From contig CM075650.1 of assembly GCA_037953625.1 (NCBI GenBank), forward strand, positions 147,775,206 through 147,839,205: DNA of 64,000 nt, read 5' to 3'. Of the stretch, positions 25,076-36,510 are shown one piece after another. The notes under the pieces were generated by a model. It did not search any database. It was given only the letters and a program-made list of their open reading frames with translations, and had not been told where the DNA came from. Both the position numbers and the translations under genes were made by a program. The DNA is from Crotalaria pallida (lineage: Eukaryota > Streptophyta > Magnoliopsida > Fabales > Fabaceae). Position 1 is the stretch's first letter. The number at the start of each line of letters is the position of its first letter.

Positions 25076-26921
25076 CAGGATTCTTATCATTCTATTGTAC
25101 GTCCCTTGTACTCGTTCACTTTAGAATACTCGTACCCTATGAATTCTTTCATGCTTAGTATTCATACCAAATCATGCATGATGATGACTTAGTTTATCCT
25201 CAATTATTCCTTTTAATTAAATTATAATTGATAACTAAAATGAAGGTAAACATTATTAAATTTTTAATTATTCCTCTCTAATCCTTTATTTTATGTTATA
25301 ATTAAAGTATAATAAATAAGCAAGGTAATAATAATTATCATTAATTTTCAACATTATTTTAATCAAATTTATCATGGATAATCGATTGTCTAGTGTCAAC
25401 TTTTATTTATGAAATGCTGACAAGCCCGATAATCTAATAATCGATTACCGGTAGACCTGAGAGCAAATACTTGCACTTTTTACAAACCAAATCAACCTCA
25501 TACTCCTTATTATTTTACAAGCAACTTCAAGAAACATGGCTAAACATGTTTTAGCAATTCGATCATAGACATGGTTTCACTAACTTAAAAGTCTAGCTAC
25601 CATCCCATTTTCATGATAAAAATAAGATAAACACGATATCTAATATTTTAGCTTATTGATTATTTTATTATTCCCTTATCAATATTCAATTTCATCACAT
25701 TATTTTATTGCTAACATTACTACAGACTTTTACTACAAACTCTCCTGGTTATGATTATCCTCCTAAAGTCATATCTTATCCAAAGCAAGTGCCTATAAGG
25801 ATAATTTTCTCAACTTAATCTTGTCATTGTATATCCCCTCTTATACATCACAACATAGTTTCTCTAAATTAAGCTCAATCTTATCATTGCTCTAGTTTAC
25901 CACTCAACTTTTGATTGCAGCAATTCCAAATCAATGCATGAGAAATGTAATCACTTAGATAAGCATAACTCAACAAAATCTAGACATACAACCACAAGTT
26001 CATGTCCAATGCAAAATAAGTATAATACTCTTTCTATTTCAGCAATATTATATCTTGGATCCATTCCAATTTAATCATTTAATTAGTTCATTATTCTATG
26101 TGTAACTCAAAGCAAAGGCCATGGATTGCCTTGGTCTCCACACCAAGCAATCTTGTCATGGCATTTAACCCTTTATTCAAACATAATGATTCTCACAAAC
26201 TTTCAATCATTAATCGTAGTGATATGAATGAAATCTCATTTACCTAGATAGAACTTAAGGGACTCTAAATCAACTAAAGAACTGAAACAACAACAGCTCC
26301 AAGCTTAGACAGCAGCAGCAGCCAAAACAACAACGAACACCAAGAAAATACCTCTAATTCTCCCAACTTTGGCTCACTAATCCTAGGCTTTTCGTGTGAT
26401 AACTCAAGGTAAGTTATTCACACAACTTTAGTATATGATGTTGGCAGAGTTTTGGTATGAAAAAACAAAGAGAAGAAGAGCCAAGAACAGCGACAACCTA
26501 AGCTATTTATTATAGAGAAGGAAAATGGAGGTGGAAGAGGTAGAAAGCTGGAAATTTCGCCAACACAGCCTCTCTAGGACTTGCAAGCACATCCCTCACC
26601 GTTTGGGTGAGGGAAACGTGGCAGAAGACTGCATAATTCATGAGTTCTTCTCGAGTTTTCACTCCAAACCGCCTTATTTTTGGATTTGATTTGCAATGAT
26701 AATCGATTATTGGGGCTTGACAATCGCTTATCGGGCTTAAATTTTGCCTAGATTAAAAATTTGAACAGAGATAATTGATTGTCAAATATTACAATCGAAT
26801 ACCAATGCTGGTAATTACTAATCTTTTTTATAATTAATTATTTAACTTATAAAATCATAACCTTTCATCTTAAAACATTAAAATTGAATCTTTTCTTTTC
26901 AAAACTAAGAAAATAATAGAC

Positions 26922-27434
26922 TAAAATACCAAAATGGTCCCTATAAATATTAACTTCTTTGAAATTAGTCCCTGTAAAAATTTTCGTTTGGTTTTGGTCC
27001 CTATATTTATAAAATGTTTTGATTTTAGTCCCTCGTGTTAAATTTTGGTTCCCATAATTATGTTGATAGTTTGTTTTAGTCCCTGTATTATTAGATTTGA
27101 TAGATTTTAGTCCTCTATTATTATATTTGATAGGTTTTGGTCCTTCTACTATCGTGGTTTATGAATTGGTTCTCTTATATAACAGAAGTTGTCTTTTTAC
27201 CTTTGAGAATTAATGCAAGAATATCATCCTTAATTCGTCATAGAATGTAATACATTACATTTTTGACGTTTTCCATCCACATTTAACGGGAGGACCAAAA
27301 CCAAAACGTTTTGTAAATGTAGGGGTCAAAACCAAAAACTTGTGTAAATGTAGGGACCAAAACCAAAAGAAAATTTTTCCAAGGACCAATCTCAAAAAAG
27401 TCAATATTTACCAAGACCATTTTGGTATTTAAGC
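26922..27434. mobile_element. Foldback element of the GGGACCAAAACC family
   Basis: Left end AATACCAAAATGGTCCCTAT and right end AAGACCATTTTGGTATTTAA are inverted, and the arms continue inward with TTTTGGTCCCTA against TAGGGACCAAAACC. About 510 bp with no coding content. Related copies are at 39020-39145 (one arm) and 42787-43445. Confidence 0.7.
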
Positions 27435-27566
27435 CAAAATAATATATCTCAAATTAAAATACATTTATTTTCAATAATGAATAATTGAGGGATGTTACAT
27501 AGTTCAACTTTTTAGGTTTATGAACTGGTTTGATTATGCATACACATATATAAATTTTTTTATAAT

Positions 27567-27569
27567 TAT

Positions 27570-27600
<31 letters not shown>

Positions 27601-27835
27601 ATGTATGTATTTACTTTTTATATTAATATATGGATATAATAATATTAAAATTAAATTTTTTGTTAAAAAAATTTCAATGTTTTGCTCTATCTTTATTCAT
27701 ATGCAAAAATATACATGTATATATATATATATCAACGACCATCATTTGAGTTGACGACGAGCTGCATATATTTGTTCTAGTTAACCCACTCGAAAACTCG
27801 CAAACTTTATTCGAATACATGTAAATATATATGTA

Positions 27836-27874
<39 letters not shown>

Positions 27875-27935
27875 ACGACCATCATTTGAGTTGACGAGCT
27901 GCATATATTTGTTCTAGTTAACCCACTCGAAAAAA
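27567..27935. repeat. TA/TG microsatellites and a tandem duplication of about 140 bp
   Basis: A TA run with TG tail (27567-27605), then two copies of a block containing ATATCAACGACCATCATTTG (27731 and 27871) joined by a second TA run (27838-27872). Copy A has only one block, at 5476. Confidence 0.8.
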
Positions 27936-29049
27936 TAGTTCGAGTGGGTTAACTCAACTTTAATCGAGTTGAGTTTAAGCTGAAAAAATAGTTCGAATTG
28001 AACTCGACTCAAAAATCAACTTGCATTTTTTGTTAACAAATCGAGAAGAGCTAAGCTAATTTCAATTCTACTCATTATACTCCTCTCATGTGATCGTCAT
28101 GAGATTAACCCTCGAGTCTCCATGATTTGTCCAATTGTTATCTAATGGAAAAAATGTTAAGATTATTAAACAAAAAAAAAAGAATAAGGTTAAAACAACA
28201 TCCTTTATCTCTCATTTACTTTTTATCTTACTAATAAATATGTTTCCAAGAAAATTCAGTATGACAATTATGAGTAGAGATTTCAAATTCCATTCAAACA
28301 GTAAAGCATTGTAACTAAGCATCTTATCCTATATAACATGGTGATCATCTACCAAGACCAGACAACTTTGGTGGAGATGCTCATATATAAGAGGTTATTT
28401 AAAAAAAAGCTTTTAGACCTTTATGAAAATAATGAAAATTAAAAAGTATACTAGATGTTAAAGAAGCACAAAAGCTATCAATTCTGAGATATATTGATTA
28501 TAATAATCTACTTAATAGATTAAATTAAGAGTGTGAGTAAATAAATATTTATCTTTCATAAACAGATAATGCTCATGACATTGCATATACTATAATAGAC
28601 ATATGTTTTCATGATCCCAAACTACGTATTCAAAGTGAATAAAAAAAATTGTGTCAAACTAATGGAGAAGGAGATTTAGGGATAAAGAGCTCAATTGATC
28701 CCCATAATACAACTTTAATGAAACAGGTTTGTGCTTTCGAAACAATAAAGTACATGTTATCGATTTAATTGATTTATTATGAGATATGCTTAAAAGTAAA
28801 AACTTAAGGATTATACCCCACTAGGGGATCTGAGTTTGCAGTGGAAAAAAATTGAACAAAATAAAACTATTATTTGTAGTGGGTTACAACATGTATAGAT
28901 GGACCATGGATGCACTCTAATACTGATTGATACATATTTTTGGATGATAATACATGGTTGATAGGAGAGGATGAAAAGTTTTGATACTCAAGGATGATCT
29001 AAAGTATGACGAATGTTCCAAGTCATTCATTTATCTTCTGGATGGTCTT

Positions 29050-29410
29050 ACAGTAAATTAAAACTCTTACCAAAAATAACTTGCAACATTTTCGCATTAT
29101 AGTGATATATAGATTGTGCTTGAGATCTATGAGATGCAGCATGAAATCATGCAGTCATTTATTTTTTGAATGTCCTTGTTCTAATAATGTATTGAAGATA
29201 GATATTGTATTATGGATTCAAAGGCAGAAAATTGAGGCAAAATATGATTTCGACAACCTATATTGCAAGAAAGTATCATATATGGCGTGAAAGAAATATG
29301 AGATGATTCAAGCAACAAATCCTCCTAGAACAAGAGTACATCTAATGATGCAAAAAGATTTGTTTGTGAGACATAGTCTTTACTTTGTTAATGTAAATGA
29401 TTAGAATGAC
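29050..29410 (+). mobile_element. Second LINE relic (zf-RVT remnant), copy C
   Basis: Plus-strand frame 29081-29290 includes RCSMKSCSHLFFECPCSNNV, matching the zinc-binding motif of plant LINE ends. Broken on both sides. Homology with copy A continues to about 29571 and then stops. Confidence 0.6.
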
Positions 29411-29819
29411 ATCATAATTTTAGATAGGTTTAGAGCAACTTTCATGATGCAATAAGAAAGGTATTTATTCATCATTGTTTTCTTCCGAAGATAATAACCT
29501 TTTCCCTCTAATGCCAAATCAATTGTGCAAGTATTTTGGTTTTAGTTTTAATTAAATATTATCTTTTAATTGTGCAAGCATTTTTAGCGATGGTTGGACA
29601 GATGTGGAAAGGAGAACCTTGATTAACTTCATGGCAATCTCAAATTTGAATCTCATGTTCTTCAGGTCTACTGATTGTTTTGGTGAGGTCAAGAATGTTG
29701 CTTTCATTGCCAATGAAATTTTGGCAGAAATAAATGATGTTGTACTGCAATATTTTGTCCAAGTCATAACTAACAATGCTCATGTTTGCAAGGATACCGA
29801 TGAAATTATTGAATTTGAG

Positions 29820-30033
29820 CAGTGGCGGAGGATCTCAGGAGCAGGTGGGAGCACCTGCTCCCCCTGAGATTTCATATATATATTAATTCCATGTTTTATA
29901 ACAATGTATGTTTGCAACTGACGTAGTAACTATAAATACTAAACTTAACTTCTCAGAATTTTTTTATTTTCTTAAAAATTGAGATATTATTCATTGTTGC
30001 ACCCCCTGGATTTTAAGTCATGCTCCGCCACTG
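29820..30033. mobile_element. hAT-type MITE with 8 bp target duplication
   Basis: 214 bp element with inverted ends CAGTGGCGGAG and CTCCGCCACTG, flanked by exact 8 bp repeats AATTTGAG (29812-29819 and 30034-30041). Size, ends and duplication length fit a non-autonomous hAT. It sits inside an older hAT transposase relic. Confidence 0.93.
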
Positions 30034-30047
30034 AATTTGAGTATCCT

Positions 30048-33000
30048 TGTAACACCCTGATTTCTCTAACTTTATAAATTTTAAGTTTTATCGAATTAAA
30101 TAATTGTATCTGAAAATCAACTCTTTAAGTGTCGAGTATTTTCCTAAAATGCATTATGTTAATTGCGGAAGAATATTTGATTATATTCTAAAGTGAACTC
30201 TTTTAAAGAAAATTAACATATTAAAATAAAGATAAATATTTTGAATACTTTACTAAACTTTTATATATTCAATAAGGAATTATGTTTAGTGTTTTTAAAT
30301 ATTTGACTTTATAACATTCGTAAAAATATATTTACTTATTGGATTTGATGACTAAATTCTATTTTTAGATGCTCTTAAAAATAATCTAATTCATTGAAGG
30401 ATATACCTTTAATATTTTCCTTAATTTGGACATACCAATATTAAACTAATTCGTAAGTAATATCAATTATTAACTTTAAGATAATCCCTACATGTGATAG
30501 TATGATATTTAATTCTTAGTATTAGCCCCCCTTCAAATAATAATAATATTCATTTTTTTTAAAATAAATAAATAAATAAAAGTAAGTTTAAATAAAAAAA
30601 TAAAGAGTGTTGTGTGTGCAGTGTAGAGGGTAGGAAAAACCCTAAAATCATTTCCCTCCTTCTTCTTGCCAGAACCGCCGCCCCCCATCCCCAATCCCTC
30701 TCTCAACTCGTTTTCCCTCTCTCCCTGCCGGCCTCCCTCTCCTCCTTGAGCCGCCATAGCCTTCGTTTTGCTTCCCTTCTCTTCCCTGTCACCACGCCGC
30801 CTCCTCCCTCACCGCACGCCGTGCGTGTTCTCTCTCCTAAGCTCTCTCTTACTTCGTTCTCTCTCCTCTCCGTTCTGATCTCCCTCTTGTTCCCGTTCTC
30901 TCTCGCCGTCACCAGCCACCAACACTGCCATGACCCAGCTTCCTCTCTCTTCCAGTCGCGGTTCGCGACCCGTAGCCCCTGGAGCCATGAATGCTGCCAT
31001 TCCTCCTCCTTGATTCGTGTGCTGATGTTGCCGCCGCTCGTGGTCCAGTCATCGCCATGACTTGGGGCCTGCAAAACCGCCTCTCCCTCCCTTGTTCTTG
31101 GTTGCATCGCCACTGCTGTGGTTGTTGAAGGAAGCTCGTGAATCGCGAGCCCCGGATTCCATCGACGCCGTCATCATCATCGGCCACAGTTACGGGTTTG
31201 ACCCAAACCGCCAAAACCAACGTGGTCGAGGAGTCAAACCGACCCCGGTCGTGTAAGCTGTAGTTGCCGTTAGTGGGTTTGGACTAATTCGACGTAAGCC
31301 GAAGCAGGATCTCCCCCGCTGAGCCCGCAAATCAGATTCTATTGAAACCCAGAGGTAAGAGGGGACTTTTACCTGGCTTAGGGGATAAATTCTGGGATGT
31401 TGGTAGTGATGATTAAGTGTAGAAGAACATGTAGATTATTGAGCCTCAGGATAACTAATAATAACAAAGGATAATAGTTTAGGGAGAAATAGAACATCTC
31501 ATTAATTAATTAAAAATTTTAAAGGCAAGCCATGATTATTGAAAGTTAATGTTTGATGAATTATATGAGAATAGGCAATTGTGAATTATATGTGTTTATG
31601 ATTACGTGTATGAGATGTTGGTTATTAGTGTGTAAGGAGAGTGAATATAAACTTAGAAATGACAGATTAATTATGAATTGAGTAAGTGTAAAGAGATAGC
31701 GAATGATTTGATAAAAGATCATTGAACTAAGACAACAAAATAATTGGGTATGTTGTGTGAGTTGGTTAGATTTATTAAAATGTATTGAAAATTAGTAATT
31801 ATGTTAATTTGTGATTATTTATAAAAGTGTAGTGATATGTATGTTGGACTTACATGAGAATATGAGATTTGATTATGTGGTGGATGTTGTGCTAAATTAT
31901 GTTGAGCCCTAAACTCATGAATGATCATTAATATGTTGGTTGGAATAGATATGAATGACTCTGATAATTGATTTGATATTGGTATGTGATGTTATGTGCA
32001 AATTGTGATGCTGGTAATTGATTTAAATGGAGAGCATGTATAAATTATATTGAACCTGGAAGTTATGAATGGTAACGAACGAGATGATTTGGAATGAGAA
32101 AAAGGAGAATTTTAGCAAGTGAAAATATAAGGGTATGATTGAATGATGAAATCCATGAGATTGGAAACCAATGAGATAATTTGGAAACGAAATTCAAAGA
32201 TTTAAAGATATATAATTGTTTAGTGGTGGTATGAGGTACCTTCCGGTGTGGAGGTGAAGTACTCACCGGCCAAACTGTATGAGGTACCTTCCGGTGTGGA
32301 GGTGAAGTACAGTGGTGTGAGGTACCTTCCGGTGTGGAGGTGAAGCACCCATAGGCCAAACTGTATGAGGTACCTTCCAGTGTGGAGGTGAAGTACAGTG
32401 GTGTGAGGTACCTTCCGGTGTGGAGGTGAAGCACCCATAGGCCAAATTGTATGAGGTACCTTCCGGTGTGGAGGTGAAGTACAATGGTATGAGGTACCTT
32501 CCGGTGTGGAGGTGAAGTACCTGCAGGCCAACTTGTATGAGGTACCTTCCGGTGTGGAGGTGAAGTACAACGATATGAGGTACCTTCCGGTGTGGAGGTG
32601 AAGTATCCCTAGGTCACATTGTATGAGGTACCTTCCGGTGTGGAGGTGAAGTACAATGGCGCGAAATGTATTTTTAAGAATAAAATGTTAAAATGTGTTG
32701 ACCTCTGACCTGATGGACACAAAATGAATTAAAATGATTAAGTGTTGACCTCTGATCTGAGGGACACATAATTCAAATAAGGAAAATTAAGAGGGCCTCT
32801 GTTTTGAGGTGTTGCACTGAAATAAAGTGAGTATATGAAAAGAAAGTGTTAAAAGGAAAAGAGAATGAAGAATACGAAAATGAAGAAAAGAATAATAAAA
32901 GTTGAATAATTGGGAATTTAATGAAATGAGTGTTGTTGTGAATGTTATGATTATTATAAGTTGGTTAGGCTTAGTTCATCACTATTTTATTGAGGGTTTA

Positions 33001-33445
33001 TTTCTCTTAAGTTCTGCGTAATTGCTACCCCTTTTGCAGTTATTTTTTTTCAGGTACAGAAGCAAGGTTTACATCGTCACAGGCCGAGCAGGAATCACTC
33101 CACCACGTGGAGTGTATTTATAATAGCATGAGTGGACATAGATATCTATATTTTGATTAGTATTCTGGATTAATGGCAATTTGCTAAGTAAGCCCTGGAA
33201 CTTGTATTATTTTGTAAAACCGGGCTTTAGTTTTAAAATGTCTGTATAATTTATAAGTTTTCTTGTTTAAATTAATCTGGCTGAACAGGTACAAAACAGG
33301 AAATTTTGGTAAAGTCCGAAAAACAGAGGAAACTCTGTCCGTTTTTCCGGAAAAATATTCTTACGTATTTTAATTTAAAAAGAAATTTTCAAGTACCAAT
33401 TTTCCTAAAACTCTAATTTAACTAAATAAATGTGAGGGTGTTACA
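30048..33445 (+). mobile_element. Solo LTR, TGTAACACCC type, with 5 bp target duplication
   Basis: 3398 bp from TGTAACACCCTG to AGGGTGTTACA, flanked by exact ATCCT repeats (30043-30047 and 33446-33450). No gag-pol inside, so it is a solo LTR left by recombination; the ends fit long Tekay-type gypsy LTRs (family inferred). It contains a GC-rich segment (30614-31330) followed by CAGAGGTAAG, a good splice-donor context, and a 10-unit minisatellite near the right side. Plus orientation is guessed from the donor site. Confidence 0.85.
32222..32655. repeat. Minisatellite inside the solo LTR
   Basis: Ten copies of a core GAGGTACCTTCCGGTGTGG followed by AGGTGAAG, spaced alternately by about 37-40 and 47-50 bp, so the true higher-order unit is a pair of about 87 bp. 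The long spacers contain AGGCCAAACTGTAT-like text. Very few mismatches (one CCGG changed to CCAG), pointing to recent amplification or homogenisation. Confidence 0.95.
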
Positions 33446-34229
33446 ATCCTCATATCTTTTTGACATCATATGTTGTGAACACATTGAATCTTGCTTTGAA
33501 GAATATTTATGCACCCAAAAATTCAACTAGCAATGATGTTGTGTATGAGGAATGTAACTGGATACTAGAAGTTTCTAATAGTGCCTCTTTCATAAAGAAT
33601 TTTATTGAATCATGTCACGAGGTTAGCCATGTTAAATAAATTTTCAAAGTTGAAGCTATTGGTTGTTGTTGAAACTAGATTTTCATTAACCATTATTATG
33701 CTTAGAAGGTTGAGAGAGATTAAGCATAGTCTTTAGTCTATGGTGATTAGTGAAGAATAAAATGCTTATAAAGATAATGATGTTGGTAAGGCTAACACAA
33801 CGAACGAAAGAATTCTAAATGATGCGTGGTGGGATAAGGTTGAGTATATTCTAAATTTTATAAAGCCTTTTATGACATGTTGTGTTTTTGCTATATTGAC
33901 AAGCCAAATCTTCATCTAGTCTATGAAAAATGAGATTCAATGATTGAGAATGTGAAAGCAACAATTTTTTAGAAGGAGGGCAAGGAGTTGACAGCACACT
34001 CATCCTTTTGGGAAGTGGTGCGCGAGATCCTAATTTCGAGATGGGCTAAATCAAACAAACCACTAAATTGCTTGGCTCATTCATTTAACCCAAGCTAAAT
34101 GTTATTCGTAAAAAAATTGTTTTAATTTAGTTATTCATAAAGAATTTCTAGTTGTTAATTAGCTTGCATTTATACTTTTAGATAGGTTCTATTATAAGCA
34201 AAGAATTCAAGAGAATCCAAATCAAGTCT

Positions 34230-35959
34230 GTTGGAAGTCAAGCTCTCTCATGGACTTCAAGAAGAATTAAACGTTAAAGTTTTGATGATAACAAACTCAA
34301 GACTCAAGCAAAGCAATCACAAGTCCTTTCAAGCTCAAGTTGAAGGCTCAAGAAAATAGAAGTCTTTTATCCCTTTCCCTTAGGACATGTTGTAAGGTAA
34401 TGAAGTCTTATGTTCTTAATGAGTTAAAAGGCCAATGAGTTTTTCACTCAAAGGAGAAGAAAAAGAGTTTTCATGAAAATCAGTTTTCTAACTTAGTTTC
34501 TGTGTAAATGATTGATGAAACAACTCTGGATGTTTTTATGTTATGAAAATCTATTTTTACAAGTGCAAGAAGGAGTAATCGATTATCTTCTTGAAGTAAT
34601 CGATTAACTTTGTTGCATCACAGAAAAACCAGAGTGTGTAATCGATTATGTGAACTTGACTAATCCATTACTTTTTGAATAAGAGTAATCGATTACCTGA
34701 ATCAAGTAATCGATTAAACATGTTGCATCATACATTTTCCAGAAGCAAAGTAATCGATTATTTCTTTGTAGTAATCAATTACATGATGTTGCATCATTCA
34801 AATATCAGAGGCTCAGTAATCGATTATTAGATTAGTGGTAATCGATTATACGAGTTGCATCATACATTAAACAGAAGTGAAGCTAAGTAATGATTACATG
34901 CATGTGATAATCAATTACTGGTTTTTCAAATGAATTTCAAAGTTTCTATTTTTAAGGTGATAATCCATTACCTTTATGAAGTAATCGATTACCTCAAATT
35001 TTATTGAAAAACTTGTCAGAATCATTTTGATTTATTTTTACCTGGTTGATTCTGATTTATTTTTCAAAATTCGAATTTGATTTTAGTTTTGAATTATTTC
35101 CTTATTTGTTTTAAATCAAATCCTTGATTTGTTTTCTTAAATCGTTTTGATTTGGTTTTGATTTTAAAACTTATTACAAAATCATTTTTTATTTTATTTT
35201 GATTTTAAAATTGATTTTGATTTGTTGACTTAAATCTTTTTCTGATTCAACGAATTTTTTCTTTTTCAAATAGAAATAAGAAAATCACTTCTACATTCCA
35301 TATTATTGATTTCATTCATTCTTTTCATAAAACCTGATATTCACGTTTCTCTCTTTCTCTTCTTCTCCAATTTTCTGACTTTCACGTTCATCTGTTTTTC
35401 TAAGAACTCATAAACTCTTGTTGGCTTCTTAGCTTCAAAAGAAAGATATCATAGCACTTGATTGTTGTATCTGTGTTATTGAGAACACGCTATACTATTG
35501 TAATCACTCACATCATTTGTATTGAAACCTTAGTGGTTAGGGAGAGAAACCCATAGTTGAACGTGTGAGACGTTCGTAGGGTGAGGAACCCTGCTGTGTG
35601 TTATTGAGGCCCCTAGCGAACGGAGGTTCCTAGTAGTGTGCAGGGGGTGCGGCTCAATTGCTGGTTATAGAAATCTCAAGCGGGTCGCTTGAGGACTGGA
35701 GTAGGCCTTTTGACGGGAAGGCTGAACCAATATAAAATTTCCTGGTGCAAACTTTTCTATCTCTATCTCTTTTAATTTCCGCATTTTTGTTTATTTACGT
35801 TTCCGTGCTACTCTTATTCTATTATCAATCAATTTCGCTCTCTTTCTCAAATGTCCAAACTCTCCATCACAAAAATAATTTTTTAAAATTAAGTGCTTTT
35901 GCAATAAATTAATAAAACTCGATTCACCCCCTCTCGAGATTTTGAGGCCAAATCCAACA
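34230..35959 (+). mobile_element. Solo LTR, SIRE-like Ty1/copia, with 5 bp target duplication
   Basis: 1730 bp from TGTTGGAAGTCAAGC to CCAAATCCAACA, flanked by exact AAGTC repeats (34225-34229 and 35960-35964). The text TTTTGATGATAACAAACTCA near the start and TCACCCCCTCTCGAGATTTT near the end match what I know of SIRE/Maximus LTRs of legumes. No internal region is present, so it is a solo LTR. Confidence 0.9.
34564..34995. repeat. Array of TAATCGATTA palindromes in the SIRE-like LTR
   Basis: About 14 occurrences of the palindrome TAATCGATTA or a one-to-two-base variant (TAATCCATTA, TAATCAATTA) in 430 bp. They come mostly in pairs about 20 bp apart, and the pairs are separated by spacers that repeat GTTGCATCA. 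Position upstream of the expected transcription start suggests U3 regulatory or structural repeats. Confidence 0.9.
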
Positions 35960-36510
35960 AAGTCTACCTTCATAAAGATTAAAGACAATGAGATATGCCA
36001 AGAGAGAAATCATTGTCTAATTATGTATTTTCCAAATGAAAATGACAAGTTAGAGGTAACTAATGAATTAGTTAAATTCACAGGTGTTGTGGAAGAGTTG
36101 GGCCAATATATTTGTTTGCTTGCAAAATAAGTGGAAATTAGAACCAAAGGCGTGGCTCATGTAAGGAGTTGCGATTCCCAAACTTCAAAGCATTTTTATG
36201 AAGCTCCTTATACAACCATGCTCTTCATCATGTTGTGAGAGAAATTGGAGCACATATTCCTTTATCACTTTGAAAACGAATAGGCTCCTTCCCAAGAGAG
36301 CTGAAGATTTAGTTTTTGTTCATACTAACCTATCTTCGTCTCCCTTCAAGAAAGAGTAAAAATTACAATGAGAGCGAAACAAGAGATTGGAATATTTGTG
36401 GAGATAGGTGGGATCAATTTAATGTTGTTGGGGCTGGGATTCTTAAAGTTGCTTCTCTCTCATTTGATGAGGCAGATATGAAGGCTTTTTTTTTTTGGTG
36501 GTAATGGGAA

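Larger units (their letters stand above)
24221..27499. mobile_element. Solo-LTR-like element with TGTAACA...TGTTACA ends, copy C
   Basis: Starts TGTAACACCCTG and ends GGGATGTTACA, 3279 bp, with near-matching 5 bp flanks GAGTT and TAGTT. Long LTRs with these ends are what I know from Tekay/Del-type Ty3/gypsy chromoviruses; no coding domain is visible inside, so a solo LTR is the best reading, probably in minus orientation. It contains a weak tandem repeat (24790-25080) and a nested foldback element (26922-27434). Confidence 0.6.
29575..36510 (+). pseudogene. hAT transposase relic split by three later insertions
   Basis: Pieces of one DUF659-type hAT transposase lie in order on the plus strand. 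29580-29819 has FSDGWTDVERRTLINFMAIS and VVLQYFVQVITNNA. 33451-34060 has VVNTLNLALKNIYAPKNST, YEECNWILEV and NDAWWDKVEYILNF. 34180-34229 has RFYYKQRIQENPNQ. 35965-36510 has MYFPNENDKLEVTNELVKFT, VVEELGQY and, near the end, YLRLPSRKSKNYNESETRDW and ILKVASLSFDEADM. A MITE (29820-30033), a solo LTR (30048-33445) and another solo LTR (34230-35959) interrupt it with exact target duplications, so removing them leaves a collinear but stop-ridden gene. The start is missing at the duplication edge (29571). Confidence 0.8.

Noticed and set aside
30533..31256. Several open frames on both strands in the GC-rich part of the solo LTR
   Set aside because: They overlap each other on both strands, are low complexity, and have no recognisable domain; GC richness alone explains their length.
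32063..32570. Overlapping minus-strand open frames rich in PPHRKVPHT / YFTSTPEGTSY repeats
   Set aside because: They are the three-frame readout of the 10-unit minisatellite inside a solo LTR and have no independent support.
32222..32655. CRISPR-like regular repeats
   Set aside because: Spacers are themselves repeated and alternate between two lengths; the context is a plant LTR. It is a minisatellite.
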